A stretch of DNA of 64,000 bases from Helianthus annuus (GCF_002127325.2 NC_035438.2:145090708-145154707), one strand, 5' to 3'. Shown: positions 1 through 11,894, counted from the first letter of the stretch. Program-made: numbers and translations. Notes: generated by a model from the letters alone, not told the origin.

Positions 1-1132
1 CTGATTGGAGATGTTGGTGGGGTGGTGGCAGGTTGTAGGTCTTGTGAACTTGTGGCTTCGGGCTGGGCAGTGTTAGGGTTAGATGATTAGGCTGATGGTG
101 TAGAAAAGGGGGGCATGAGATGGATAGGAGGAAAAGTAAGGATCAGGTGAAGGTGAGGGGTTGGAAGATGCATGTGGTTGGAGAAATGGAAAACATGCCT
201 CGTTGAACCGGACATGCCGAGCAATGTAAAGATGGTTGGTAGTGGGATCAAGACATTGGTAGCCATGGTGAGATGAGCTATACCCGAGAAATATGCAAGG
301 TAGAGAGCGAAAATCCATTTTGTGCAGATAATATGGACGTAGGTGAGGGAAACATTGGCATCCAAAGACGCGTAAGAAAGAAAGATCAGGTTTATGATGA
401 AAGAGTTGTTCTAGAGGTGAGATGTGTGAGGAAGTGCGAGAGGGCATGCGGTTAATCAGGTATGCTCCCGTTTCAAATGCAAAATTCCAGAAGCGCATTG
501 GAACACCTGATTGTGCCAATAGTGTGAGGCCAGTCTCAACCACATGACGGTGGTGTCTCTCAACGAAGCCATTTTGCTCGCTTGTGTGCGGGCAGGAGAG
601 ACGATGTATGATGCCAAGGGTTTTAAAAAATGAGGATAAGTTGCGAAATTCCCCTCCCCAATCTGTTTGGACAGCTTTTAAGTGCGTTTTAAACTGTCGT
701 TCAGCCATTGAATGAAACTGTTTAAAGGTGGTGAAAACATCAGATTTTTGTTTAAGAGGAAAAAGCCACATGTATCTGGTGTAATGGTCAACACAAAGCA
801 AAAAATAACGATGTCCATAAAAGGAAGCAACTGGGGCTGGACCCTAAACATCCCAAAACATTAAATCCAAAACACATGAACTTTTATAGTTTGAAGAGGA
901 AAAATGCATTTTTGAAGATTTTCCCATAGGACATGAGTTACAAAAAGGAAAAACAAAATTTGTAACAGGAAGACTATGTCTTGAATCATCGACTTTAAAA
1001 GTTGAGAGTGAGGATGTCCAAGTCTTTGATGCCAAGTTGTAGGAGATGCTCGAATAGTTGAAAATGCAACGTGTGAAACTGGATGAAACTTTGGAAGATG
1101 AAATGAGTAGAGCCCGTCTTTACTTGGACCCG
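1..1132 (-). pseudogene. pol: Copia A pol, pre-integrase and integrase part (broken)
   Basis: This is the integrase section of an old minus-strand Ty1/Copia polyprotein. Reading from 1132 downward, a gag-pre-integrase piece (WHQRLGHPHS) is followed by a Cys-containing finger piece (FCNSCPMGKS) and the catalytic core, with LCVDHYTRYMW, QTDWGGEF and QNGFVERHHR supplying the expected D, D and E. A conserved segment (FGCQCFPHLRPY) follows, then a Ser/Pro-rich linker. Two lesions are visible: a one-base loss near 992-1000 and an in-frame TAG at 844-846 where the family normally has Trp in DVWGP. RT and RNase H would lie left of position 1 and are not in the window. The rest of the gene is at 14378-15836; the Tat element at 1133-14372 separates the two parts. 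Confidence 0.88.
1128..1132. repeat. Left target-site duplication of the Tat element (ACCCG)
   Basis: ACCCG lies directly before the LTR start TGAAGGGG and is repeated at 14373-14377 directly after the 3' LTR end. A 5-bp duplication is normal for Gypsy integrase. Confidence 0.93.
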
Positions 1133-1359
1133 TGAAGGGGTATGGTCCCAGATCTCGCGTCAACATCGACCGCGAGTGACCATTACTCTTATCAAAACCC
1201 CCGCTAGCTAACAACCTACTTATGTCCATGCGGGAACGCATCGACATAGTGGTTGAATCCAATCTGTCCAGTGATGGAGGACTTACCTGGAATAGTAGAA
1301 CGGTAGAGTGATGCGGCATAGCATCACATCTGGTGTATGAAAACGGAAGTATTCACAGC

Positions 1360-1540
1360 GATGCGGCCTCGCACCGCGTCCAGTGAACACTTCTATCAAT
1401 ACAGGGAAGCTGGATAACAGCAACAGTCACCACAGGCGACGATGCAGCTAGCACCGCATCTCGCGTATTTCTTGATCACAAGCAAGAGACGCGATAACAC
1501 CAGATGTTACCGCAGGCAGCGATGCGGCTCGCACCGCATC
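1360..1540. repeat. GATGCGG/CCGCATC palindrome array in the Tat LTR
   Basis: Three 20-21 bp inverted repeats occur at 1360-1380, 1441-1460 and 1521-1540, each with GATGCGG or a one-base variant facing CCGCATC or a variant across 6-7 bases. The 3' LTR copy at 13810-13829 is a perfect version of the second. They end about 180 bp upstream of the TATA box. Confidence 0.85.
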
Positions 1541-1722
1541 CTATACGCCCAACAAGTGGGACTGACACACCAGTGCAAGTAGCGCCACTGACAGTCATCT
1601 GTCAGGGCTACGTAAATAACAGACTGACGTGGCGTAACCTCCACACCCGACAAGCCTGACACACCTGCAAAGGTGCAGCACGTCGTCAGTCTGTCCATCA
1701 TCCTCCTCCTTCACTCCTCGGC

Positions 1723-1730
1723 TATAAATA
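1723..1730 (+). promoter_or_regulatory. TATA box of the Tat 5' LTR
   Basis: TATAAATA in the context GGCTATAAATACC, followed by a C/A/T-rich likely transcript start region. The same box is at 14092-14099 in the 3' LTR. Confidence 0.75.
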
Positions 1731-2006
1731 CCAACCCCAAACCAGGTTTGAGGTATCTCTTCACAACTCTCTCACTACTACTACTATCATACTTTGCTTC
1801 CCAAGCAGATTACTGATTCTCACGCCGGAGAGTGGTAACAAGGAGCACCCCCCACTCCATCGTCCTTGTTACGAGTCACGGTTTGTTCCCTTGTGCAGGA
1901 GATCAACCCACCGGAGATCCAGCCAGAGATCCTCGAGAGGAAGGGATTAACCCTTCTTGACGAGACCAGTGAGTTAACCCTGCCCGGTTAACCATTGTTT
2001 CATCAT

Positions 2007-2020
2007 TGGCGCCCACCGCT
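2007..2020 (+). other. Primer binding site of the Tat element
   Basis: TGGCGCCCACCGCT begins two bases after the LTR end. TGGCGCC-type primer sites are common in Tat and Athila elements; the exact tRNA was not identified. Confidence 0.8.
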
Positions 2021-2064
2021 ACTCTTAGCACTTTTTCAACCATCCTTTTCCCTCTCTCAAGATC

Positions 2065-3911
2065 ATGACTGATCACCAAAACAACACTGGGGATAACCAA
2101 AATCCCGCAAACCTAGGTCCGGTAGGGGTCAATCCCTCAACCTCGCAACCCGGACACATCGGCACGTCGATGCAAAAGGGCCCATCCCTTACGTTCGGAC
2201 ATGACTTATCACAGTACGCATCTGTGATCCCACCAGGCATGGACCTTCATACCTGGTACGACCAGCAGGCAACCCTGCTGAATGCAACATACAACCGCGC
2301 TTGTGCGGAAGCGCAGATACAAGCTGGGCCCACCCAGCACCGTACACCCCTGCCGATCGTATTTTACAATACGAAGGCAGGGCACATTCACGTCCAGCTT
2401 CGAGAAGCAGACGTGAAGACCGCGGATCATCTTACTGTTCGGTCCACACAATCAACGAGGATGATTCCTCATACGGGTCCCACACCAGGGGACCAGTGCA
2501 TACCCGCCTAGGTCCTTACATTGAGGACAGGCAACGGTCCGCATCCCAACATGGCTCTGGAATTCAGAGCCGGTTGGGCCCACAGCCATACACCGAAGGG
2601 TATGGTCGTACCGACCCGGACGACCATACATATTGTGGGGATTCGCATGACACCTGCAGCAGACCGGGAGGACGCAACTATGTTCCTCCCACTCACCCCG
2701 CAATACATACCTCAGGGCTGCAAAGCGCCCTGAGAATAAACCCTACAGACCAAAGGCTGCGGCCGAAAACTCCAAATTCGCCCCACGAATTGCACGAGCC
2801 CATGTCACCACAAAGAAATTTCCATTCAATGTGGGGAAATACAGTGGTTCGACCGACCCGGACGACCACATGAACATTTTCATGGGTGCGGGGTGCAACG
2901 GCCTGTGGGACGAACCTACCTGGTGCAACTTTTTCCCCAGACCCTCACGGGCCTGGCCAGGGCATGGTTCGATTCTTTACCAGTGGGATCACTGGCCTCA
3001 TTCGAGGACTTGCACGCAAAGTTCCTCGCTCATTTCAGCCAGCAGCGACGTCACGTACGTGACTCGTTGGACGTCATGAACATCTGGCGAAGGGACGACG
3101 AATCTTTAGAAGCATTCGTTGTCCGGTACAATAAAGAGTGCCTAGAGATAGGTGACGTGCAAGACCAAATGGCACGGAACCATTTCATCAAGGCCGTTAG
3201 GGACAGGCAGATGGTCATGACCATCTCTGGCAAGGAGGGTTTGCCTAAAAAATGGGAAGATGTCATGGCCGCGGTCAAGACATACGCCCAGACGCAGCGG
3301 TCTCTCGAACCGCATGTGGCAAAGGCACAGCCCCAAGCCGAAACCTCCCACCAAGGGTCCAAGCGTAACAATAAACGCAACCGGGATGTTGGAAATCGCG
3401 ATATTTCCAAACCATACTTCCCGCGGACCAACCCGTTTGACCCAAGGAACTACAATCCCCAACGGGACAACCGGGCCCCAAAGAAAGATTCTCGGGACCG
3501 CAACTGGACCGAGATCACTGTGTCGCCAAGCGAAGTCCTTCTTACGGACGCACAGCTTTTGCGACCGGCCCAACCAATGAAGTCCAAGAAAAATCAGGAT
3601 CTCACACTCTATTGTGAGTACCACAAATACTCGGGCCACACCACAAACAACTGCATCAGTCTCCGGCTGGAGATTGAGCGAGCCTTAAAAGAGGGGAAAC
3701 TGCAACATCTTTTGCCGGGTGGACAAAAACCCACCAAGCGCATCACCCCTCATGGCGAAGGCACCTCCTCTGGAAAGAAGTCCATGTACGTAGCCTCCAC
3801 GCACATGATCAACGGAGGTAAAGGTAGGCCGCACAAAGCGGCGAGAAGGCCGGCCGATGACTGCAAGTCGTCTTTCCAAAAGTCCGAGGCGGACCGCGTG
3901 ACAGGCGCGCC
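2065..3911 (+). pseudogene. gag: Tat element gag, with three internal frameshifts
   Basis: The capsid-type polyprotein starts at ATG 2065 (MTDHQNNTGDNQN), 59 bases after the LTR. The reading continues in successive frames with one base lost near 2355, near 2816-2822 and near 2924-2938. The middle (VGKYSGSTDPDDH, then LTGLARAWFDSLP, then FEDLHAKFLAHFSQQRRH) is the conserved retrotransposon gag domain. The C-terminal part is Lys/Arg/Asn-rich with a variant zinc knuckle (YCEYHKYSGHTTNNC) as in Tat elements. A further one-base loss at 3910-3911 separates it from the protease. Gag would form the virus-like particle, but this copy as written cannot give full-length protein. Confidence 0.85.
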
Positions 3912-4507
3912 GTCGTAATTACAGGCCAACTGGCACATTACTGCACCGAGCGTCTATTCATCGACCCGGGCAGTACTTCTGATATAATCTACGAACAATG
4001 CTTCAACCAGTTCGACCAGGAGGACAAAGATCGGTTGCAAGCAGTAGATTACCCGTTGGCCGGGTCGCAGGGGAAACTGTCTTTCCCCTAGGCCAGATTA
4101 CTTTTCCTGTGCGCCTTACCAGCGGAAGGCACACAAGAACAGCAGAGGTAAACTTTATGGTTTTACCTCACACCTCCAGATATGACGTATTCCTTGGGAG
4201 GGAATCCCAAGGCGATTTCAATATGATTACGTCCGTCCCCCATTCTGCTGTCGGTTTCCTAACCGAATCGGGGGTCGCGATAATCTACGCACGAAGGGAC
4301 GTCATGATGTCGGACGAAATACGTCCGACCAAGGTCGCAAGGCCCACTCCCAACAACCAACCAGAAAAATGGGTTCTCAACGCGAGATACCCAGAACAAA
4401 AGATTACATTGGGTCACGCCTTGTCCCCGACAACCAAAGCGCACCTGAAGCAACTTCTCTTCAGGAACCAAGACATTTTCGCATGGACACCCGCAGACAT
4501 GACAGGG
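3912..4507 (+). pseudogene. pol: Tat element aspartic protease region, frameshifted
   Basis: The protease follows gag without its own start. The active-site segment FIDPGSTSDIIY replaces the usual D-T/S-G with DPGS, as seen in other Tat elements from memory. The fold continues through FPLGQITFPVRL and YDVFLGRESQ. One base is missing in the C run at 4085-4088, and another in the G run at 4505-4507 just before the RT frame. The region ends in a linker (RNQDIFAWTPADM) that normally leads straight into RT. Confidence 0.82.
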
Positions 4508-5634
4508 TCCCGCGTGATATTGCGCAACATCACTTGAATACCTTGCCAGGTATCAAGCCGGTGATCCAAGGCCAACGCCACCTTGGATCCGCTAAAAACC
4601 AGGCGATGCAAGAGCAGGTGGAAGAACTGCTCTCCGCAGGCATCCTGCGGGAAGTTAAATACCAGACTTGGTTATCCAACCCAGTCATGGTAGAAAAACC
4701 ATCCGGGGGCTGGCGCATGTGCGTCGATTACAAGGAGCTCAACAAAGCCTGCCCCAAGGATTGTTACGCACTCCCAGAAACCGATGAAAAAGTCGATAAT
4801 CTGGCACCATTCAGATGGAAGTGCTTCCTTGATTGCTACAAAGGTTACCACCAGGTACAAATGGCAATTGAGGATGAAGACAAAACGGCATTCCGCACTC
4901 CTACCGGGAATTACTGTTACACAAAAATGCCGTTTGGGTTGCGCAACGCGGGCGCAACCTACCAAAAACTGATGAATGACACTTTCCGCGGGCAAATAAG
5001 CAAAAGTGTCGAAATCTACATGGACGACCTAGTCGTCATGAGCATGGAGGAAGATACCATGCTCACAGACATCGAAAGAACATTCCAGACTCTGCGAAGC
5101 GTTAACATAAAGCTCAATCCAGGGAAATGCTCGTTTGGAATGGAAGAAGGCAAATTCCTTGGGTTCATCGTGACCAAAGATGGATTCAAGGTAAACCCGG
5201 AGAAAGTTCAGGCGATCGAGCGCATGCCATCGCCTTCAACGATGAAAGACATGCAACGGCTAGCCGGCAGGCTAGCCGCACTAAATAGATTCTTAGCCAA
5301 CCATGCAGCTAAGTCTTATCCCTTCATCAAGACCCTGCGGAACTGTTTGAAGAAGGAACAATTCCAGTGCACCGCAGAGGCGGAGAACGCTTTCCGGGAA
5401 ATGAAGGTGTGTTTGATACAACTCCCAACCTTGACCGCACCACGCAAGAATGAGCCACTCATATTATACCTATCTACCGCGGACAACGCGGTAGGTGCGG
5501 TATTGATAGTGGAGCGGGAGGGGGTTCAAACACCCATCTATTACATCAGCAAGATGCTCAACGACCCAAAAACAAGGTACTCAATAATGGAAAAGTTGGT
5601 ATTAGCACTAGTGCACGCATCAAGACGATTGTGA
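4508..5634 (+). pseudogene. pol: Tat element reverse transcriptase and first RNase H, ending at an in-frame stop
   Basis: The RT domain is well preserved: VEKPSGGWRMCVDYKELN, then CFLDCYKGYHQVQMA, MPFGLRNAGATYQKLMN, and the catalytic YMDDLVVMS, followed by the connection and a Gypsy-type RNase H region (LYLSTADNAVGAVLI). The frame stops at TGA 5632-5634 inside ASRRL-stop-RYF. Changing one base of a CGA Arg codon gives this TGA, which fits CpG deamination, and the same frame continues unbroken to 7596. The protein would copy the element RNA into DNA inside the particle. Confidence 0.9.
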
Positions 5635-7596
5635 CGCTACTTCGCGAACCATGTCATCACGGTGCTAACCAATTACAGAATCGGCCCGATCCTGTCCAAA
5701 CCTGACATCTCTGGGAGATTAGCAAAATGGGCAATAGAGTTGGGCGCGCACACGCTGAACTATAAACCGCGCCCCGCGATTAAAGGCCAAATCTTAGCTG
5801 ATTTCGCCGCCGAAGTACCGGTGAATCGCATCCAAGAATGCGAAGAAGCACAAAACCCTGCACCCACACCATCTTCCCCAGAAACATGGGCACTATTTAC
5901 CGATGGGGCCTCCAACGAAGAAGGTGCGGGCGCAGGTCTGCGACTCGTCAGCCCTGATGGCCAAGAACTTACATATGCAATCCGCCTCGATTTTAAAAGC
6001 ACAAATAACGAGGCCGAATATGAAGCCTTACTGGCAGGACTACGTTTAGCAGTCAAACTCGGCATGCAACATCTGGAAGCACACGTCGACTCTTTGTTAG
6101 TTGCAGGACAGATACGCGGCGACTATGTCGCAAAGGGGGATATCATGATCCTCTACCTCGAGCAAGCCCTGCAACTAACATCAAAGTTCACTTCGTTTAA
6201 TATCCGACATATTAACAGGAGTGAAAACAAATCCGCAGATGCACTCTCCAAACTCGCATCCACCAGCTTCCAACACCTGGCAAAGGAAATACGTATCGAA
6301 ATTCTACAAAATCCTTCAGTACCCTTGCGCCAGGTTAACGTCATCCAATACGGGACAACATCGTGGATGACACCAATTATTGCATATTTGCAATCAGGTG
6401 TGACTCCCGAAAGCAAGTCGGAGGCACGCAAGCTACAATACAAAGCGTGCCATTATCAAATGGGAGACGGTATCTTATACCGCAAATCATACCTAGGACC
6501 ACTACTACGATGCGTCAACCCCCAGGATGCCACATACCTCATCAGAGAGATACACGAGGGTATGTGCGGCATACACGCAGGACCACACATGGTAGTGACC
6601 AAAATCATGAATGCTGGGTATTACTGGCCCGGCATGCACCTGGACGCCGTCAAAGAGCTGCGCAAATGTATCAACTGTCAACGACATGCTCCAAAAACTT
6701 TGCGCCCCAAAAACAATCTGGTCCCGGTCACCACCGCATGGCCCTTCCAGAAATGGGCAATCGACGTTGTGGGACCTTTCCCTGACACACCAGGTGCAGT
6801 CAAATTTATCATAGTAGCGGTTGATTACTTCACAAAATGGGTAGAGGCAAAACCGCTCGCCTCGACCACTGCTATGATAAGAAGAAAATTCATATGGGAA
6901 CACATCATCTGCCGTTTCGGTCTACCAATGTGCATCGTCACCGATAACGGCACCAACTTTGTTGCCGACGAATTCCAAAAATGGCTAGAAGAACTGCATA
7001 TTGAACAAATATTCTCATCAGTGGCACACCCACAAGGGAATGGCCAAGTCGAGAGTATCAATAAAAGTCTACTGGAAGGCATCAAAGCACGGTTGGGAAC
7101 AGCCAGATGTGGTTGGGTCGATGAACTCCCAAGTATCCTATGGGCTCACCGTACGAGCCCAAAAACGAGCAATGGGGAAACACCCTTCAGCCTAGTCTAC
7201 GGTTCAGAAGCGGTGATCCCCGCGGAAGTAGGCATCCCTTCTCCCAGAATGCTGGCTATTGAAAAAATAGACAACAGTATGGAACGCAGGATTGACTTAG
7301 ACCTCTTGGAAGAGAGGCGTGAAAACGCTGCCATCAATGAGGCTAAGTACAAATCCAAACTGGAAAAGTACTACAACTCGCGTTTCCGCGTTTGTACTTT
7401 CAACCCGGGAGACTACGTCCTCCGTGACAATGAAGCATCTAATGCTGAACGCCCAGGAAAACTCGCCCCCAAGTGGGAAGGACCCTACCTCATCAGTGAG
7501 GTCTTGGGAAAAGGCGCGTACAAATTGCAAACGTTAGAAGGCGAACCTATCGCACGTACATGGAATGCACAACAGCTTAGGCGCTGTTACATGTAA
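5635..7596 (+). pseudogene. pol: Tat element second RNase H and integrase (open after the stop)
   Basis: This continues the RT frame after TGA 5632-5634 and is open for about 650 codons. WALFTDGASNEEGAGAG with STNNEAEYEALLAGL and HVDSLLVAGQIRG is an archaeal-type RNase H, the extra RNase H typical of the Tat group. The integrase follows: an HHCC finger (HEGMCGIHAG...CINCQRHA), then the core with WAIDVVGPF, VTDNGTNFVADEF and HPQGNGQVESINKSL giving D, D and E. A C-terminal GPYLISEVLGKGAYKL segment ends at TAA 7594-7596. No chromodomain is seen. Integrase residues look intact. Confidence 0.9.
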
Positions 7597-7839
7597 GCCA
7601 TGTTTTTTCATTTCCATGTAACCTATCGGGCCGCAGGCCATTTACACTTAAATAAACGAGCAACTCAATGCAATATTGTTTGTTACTACTATTACAAATG
7701 CGTGCTCCACTTTGCGGTATCCGCAAAAACAGATTGGCAAAATCTTCATTCGCGATACCCACACAAAGTGCCAACCACACACAAATATTGTAATAGGCCA
7801 GCAAAAGGCAGAACATTAAGTATCTATCCGGCCGGATAG
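7597..7839. other. Spacer after Tat pol
   Basis: About 240 bp between the integrase stop and the tandem repeat. No credible gene is seen on either strand. It lies downstream of the 3' ends of two convergent genes, pol on plus and the antisense gene on minus. Confidence 0.6.
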
Positions 7840-8225
7840 ACAAGTTTTTACAAACCTTACACAATTCCTAAACCCTAAAAAGGTAAACAATGGAATTGAC
7901 GCGTACTCATACGACAAAGGTATGGAGTATACTTGACCCATTCACAAATGGGTAAAGTCCCGGATATACAAGTTTTTACAAAACTTACTCAGTTCTGAAA
8001 CCCTAACGGGGTAAATAACGGAATTGACGCGTACTCATACGACAAAGGTATGGAGTATACTTGACCCCATTCACAAATGGGTAAAGTCCCGGATATACAA
8101 GTTTTTACAAAACTTACTCAGTTCTGAAACCCTAACGGGGTAAATAACGGAATTGACGCGTACTCATACGACAAAGGTATGGAGTATACTTGACCCCATT
8201 CACAATGGGTAGAGTCCCGCATATA
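7840..8225. repeat. Three tandem copies of a ~128-bp unit inside the Tat element
   Basis: Units begin at 7840, 7968 and 8097, each starting ACAAGTTTTTACAAA, with internal GAATTGACGCGTACTCATAC. The second and third are almost identical and the first is more diverged. The array lies between the convergent 3' ends of pol (7596) and the antisense gene (8387), where terminators or polyadenylation signals for both transcripts might sit. Confidence 0.92.
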
Positions 8226-8386
8226 TACGTTCAAACATGCAAGAAATTAGAAAACTTGTACACATTGAACAGCAAACTTTATATTCAAAAAATTCAAGCA
8301 CCCACGCGATGCTTAATGGATTTACATAGAGTTTCCAAAATTACAAAAGGAAAACAAAAAAGGGGGCACACTAGCCAACCTAAAAC

Positions 8387-11300
8387 CTATTTTGTACCAC
8401 AGGTACCCGCACCATCCTGGCCGCCACCAGCGGGATTTTCCCCTTCTGCATCGGCATACAGCATCCGCAACCGGTCAACGTAATCCGCAGCCTCTAAACA
8501 TTCGTCCAACTTCTCCACGCAAGAGAGGGACGTATCATAAAAGGAGGCAACAGCCGCGTTAAGGCGCCCTTCGGTGTCCACGTCATGAAACCCGGATCGC
8601 TCTTCAGTAAAACCACCTTCAGACATGACGTTTATGTGACCAATGCAGCGGCTGTAACCAGCTTTAAAACCGGCATCGCGGGCACGTTCCTTGACCAAGT
8701 CCAACCCAGTTGCGGTTTCAGGAGCATCCATGATAGCCTGAACAATCTGCAACAAAGGGATAATAAGGTCATCATATGGTCAACCTTTGATACAAAGTCA
8801 GAAAATACTTACATGTGCAATGCCTTGACTCCGCATCCACTCCCGATCAGCCTCCAGTTGTTGAAGCGAAGAATTCAGAGCATCTCTGGCTTCAACGGCA
8901 ACATTAGCCCGCTCTTCCGCTGCAGTCATGCGGGCTGTGAGGTCTGTAACCGCGACCTCCCGGGTCTGAACTTCAGCCTTTCAAAGAGCAAAAAACAGTT
9001 TACTCAAAATCAGTAAACATTCTCAAAAGGCAGAAAGAAAAATACAACAGGAGTAACGAATCATACCTGAAGGCTGCTAACAACCTGCTTCAAACGGGTC
9101 TGCTCGGCATTCGCCTCTTCAAGAGCCTTAGAAGAGCGACTCTCCCTATCTTTGGCCTCTTCAAGGGCCTTTGCAACACGAGCCCCCGCTTCCTTGGCCT
9201 CTTCAAGCGCCTTTATAGCCCGGGCCTCCGCCTGCTGCGCTTTAACCGCAATCACCTCAGCCGCAGCCTTCTCCTTGCCCAAAACAGCGTTCGCTGCTTT
9301 GGCATTCGTCAACTCCTGACGAACACGAAACAGTGATTCATTCACCTTGGCCCAAGATTCTTTCCACGACTTACGCTCACTAGAAAGAGTTTCTTGCCAA
9401 CTCTTGCGCTCTTCAGAAAGTAACTTGGCAAGAGTACGAACCTGTTTTAACTCAGCAGTTGCAGCCCACTCTGCCGTCTGTTTCTGCTTCTCAAAAGCAG
9501 TCCTATCCCTCTCAAGCTGCTCCGCACCCGCACGAGCAGCCTTGACCAACTCTTCCGCTTCGGCCCGCAAGCGAGCAGCTTCCTCCTCCCTGCGGCCTAA
9601 CACCTTGTAGTCTTCCAAAATGGCGTTCCCCACTATGGAACTTCCTACTAGCATGGTAGAAAGTTGGTTGATGCGCAGCTCACGGGGTGTAGAACGGGCA
9701 CGTTCAACTTCAAATGGGGTGCCCAGACCACCCAGAATCTCTTTGCACGCAGAGGGGTCGTTGGAAATATCACCCCCCTGCATAACAGTCCAGGGGGTCG
9801 GTGATAAACAGTACTTCGACCCTGGGTATAGGTGCGGTAATAATACTCCAATTCAGACTCCCCAGGCTGAATTGGAGGCCCATCATAACCCGCACCACCG
9901 GCAGACGAACCAGTAACCTTCTCACCAGCAGAAGATTTCTGCGGCTCAGTATCAATTTTTTGCGGCTCCGCATCAGACTTTTGTTTCCCAGAATCAGAAA
10001 ACCGTAGATCCAAATTATCACCCTCATTGGGAGAGATCAGATTGTTGGAAGAATCAACGGTATCGAATATCTGGGTCGCGACCTTCTCCGCAGTACCCTC
10101 CGCTTGCACGGTTGAATCAGGCACCACCTTGACAAAAGGCGCCGAAGGTTCCTCAGACGCACCCGCACCCGTGGTGTACGGGGGTGACGAAGGAGCATCA
10201 AAGATAGAAAAATCTTTATCTTGAAGCTCTGCAAAACAAAGTCAATAGCTATCAAAACACAAGTTGTGCATAACACTTGGGACAAGCTACAAAACACTTA
10301 CCAACAGTAACCGCAGGTTTCTTTGGTGTCGGACCAGTCCTTTTAGACTGCAACCTCCGACGTTTCGGTTCACCGGCACCAGCGGCCGTCTCCTCTACTT
10401 GCCTTTTCCCACCGGCAGACTGCGAACCCGCATCAGTTCCACCCGCAGCTACACCCAAACCCTCAAGGGTATCAGATACTATCACGTAATCCATGTGTCT
10501 ACGGAAAGAAGAATGAGAGATACCTGCCGCCTGCGGCACCAGATGAGGCACAACAGTAACCTCTGGTATTTTCTTCTGGCGAAAGCGCACGCCTTTCACC
10601 ACCTGTTTCTTGGGCACACCCTTTGCGTCAGGATCCCCTAAGGCCCCAAGATCACCTGCATGGAAACCATCCAAAAGGTGGGTCGGTGGAACCATTTTCA
10701 TTATCACAAGTAAAGAGAATTCCTAAATGTACCTTTGCCTCGCGGCAAGTCAACTGCCAACGCGGCCTCAGCAGGCACCCGGAAGTTATCTCGGATGATG
10801 ACATTAAACCTATCCTCATCATCCGCACAAGCAACTATTTCAACCTTGCCCGCAAAATATGAAGCAAACATCCTCCATAGGGGAGCATCCTCTGATAGCA
10901 AACTTACAAGTCAGTAACGCATAAGGGTATAAGGAAAATCGAACAAATGAAAAGTACATACCACCACTTTTCTCCCGCACCACGGGCCTTGATTTCTTGT
11001 TCATCCTTGTCAGCATCATGCGCAACACCCACAGCTGTGTGTTGCTCAGCTTCACCCACTCAATGGTCTGCAACTGCGGAAACCACTCCACCGTCTTTAC
11101 ACTAGGGACGACAATGGTTTCCGTTATGATCGTCTCGGTCACATTCCGAAACGTCATATTCGCAACAACTGCAGCAGCCTTGATATAAAAGAATTTCATC
11201 TTCCACTTCGTGATACCCTTGGGAGGAGTCATCAATTTGGGACTACCATCCCGTTGACGAAAAGAAAAGAACCCCAAGGATACCGTCATTTGATAAAAAA

Positions 11301-11718
11301 GTCGGAAATCTCCAACAGAAGGCTCTATGCCAAGAGCACGAAAAGTTGATTCAAAATTCCGAATCCGGATCATACCAAACGGACTCAGTTGAGAAATGTG
11401 GATCTTGTACCACTCCAAAACCTCAACAACGAATACAGTTAATGGTAACCGGATATTACAGTCACCAAAAAAATCGGCCCACATAGTAATGTAACCGGCC
11501 GGAGCATCGGCACCGGTGTCACCCTCCGATGGGTAAAGGGCCCCATATTCTGGGGGCATCTGGACGTCAAGGATCAGACGATTGAATGACGACCTTGGCC
11601 ACTTTAGCACCGGTAAACCACCACCGGGGGCCCCCCCTTCTTCTTCTTCTGCCACCACCGGCCGCGAGGATTCAGGGTTTTCACCCTCAGCATGGTGAGC
11701 ATCCGATGGTTCAGCCAT
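8387..11718 (-). CDS. Seven-exon antisense gene of the Tat element (aORF, gypsy-type 'transposase' domain plus coiled coil)
   Basis: Exons on minus: 11718-10962, 10891-10733, 10655-10302, 10228-9067 (a possible intron-free exon with one frameshift), 8977-8813 and 8746-8387; counting the two sides of the frameshift at 9793-9797 gives seven coding blocks. Introns are 70, 77, 73, 89 and 66 bp, with donors GTATGT, GTACAT, GTAAGT, GTATGA and GTAAGT and AG acceptors. All joins keep phase. Start ATG 11718 gives MAEPSDAHH; an acidic N-terminus leads to a conserved domain (LTVFVVEVLEWYKIHISQL, then SPFGMIRI) matching my memory of Pfam PF04195. A basic, NLS-like tract (EPKRRRLQSKR), a long Ala/Glu/Lys coiled coil (exon 9783-9067) and a C-terminal domain follow. 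With one base restored in the C run the length is a multiple of three, about 985 aa. The role is unknown. Confidence 0.82.
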
Positions 11719-11887
11719 TAACAGAATGCAGGAAAGAAGACAGAGAAACAAAACGAGTTCGAAACACTCAAATCAACCTCATCAGAAGTTCAAGAAATAT
11801 CGTCGGAGAAGACAAAGAAAATGTTTCTCTCACCGGCAAATTTTTGAAATTTCGAACAAGTGAGGGGAAACCACGAACGGTTTCCCC

Positions 11888-11894
11888 TTATATA
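11888..11894 (-). promoter_or_regulatory. Likely TATA box of the antisense gene
   Basis: On the minus strand the sequence reads GGGTATATAAGGGG. It lies about 170 bp before the antisense start codon at 11718, leaving a 5' leader of roughly 140 nt. This points to a promoter separate from the LTR. Confidence 0.6.

Larger units (their letters stand above)
1133..2005 (+). repeat. 5' LTR of the Tat element (873 bp)
   Basis: It starts TGAAGGGG and ends TTTCATCA, matching 13502-14372 nearly throughout. It carries GATGCGG...CCGCATC palindromes at 1360-1540 and a TATA box at 1723-1730. It differs from the 3' LTR by a 3-bp step in an ACT repeat, one base in a C run and about seven substitutions. Confidence 0.95.

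Noticed and set aside
9347..9610. Ala/Ser-rich plus-strand frame
   Set aside because: It is the complement of the coiled-coil exon of the antisense gene.
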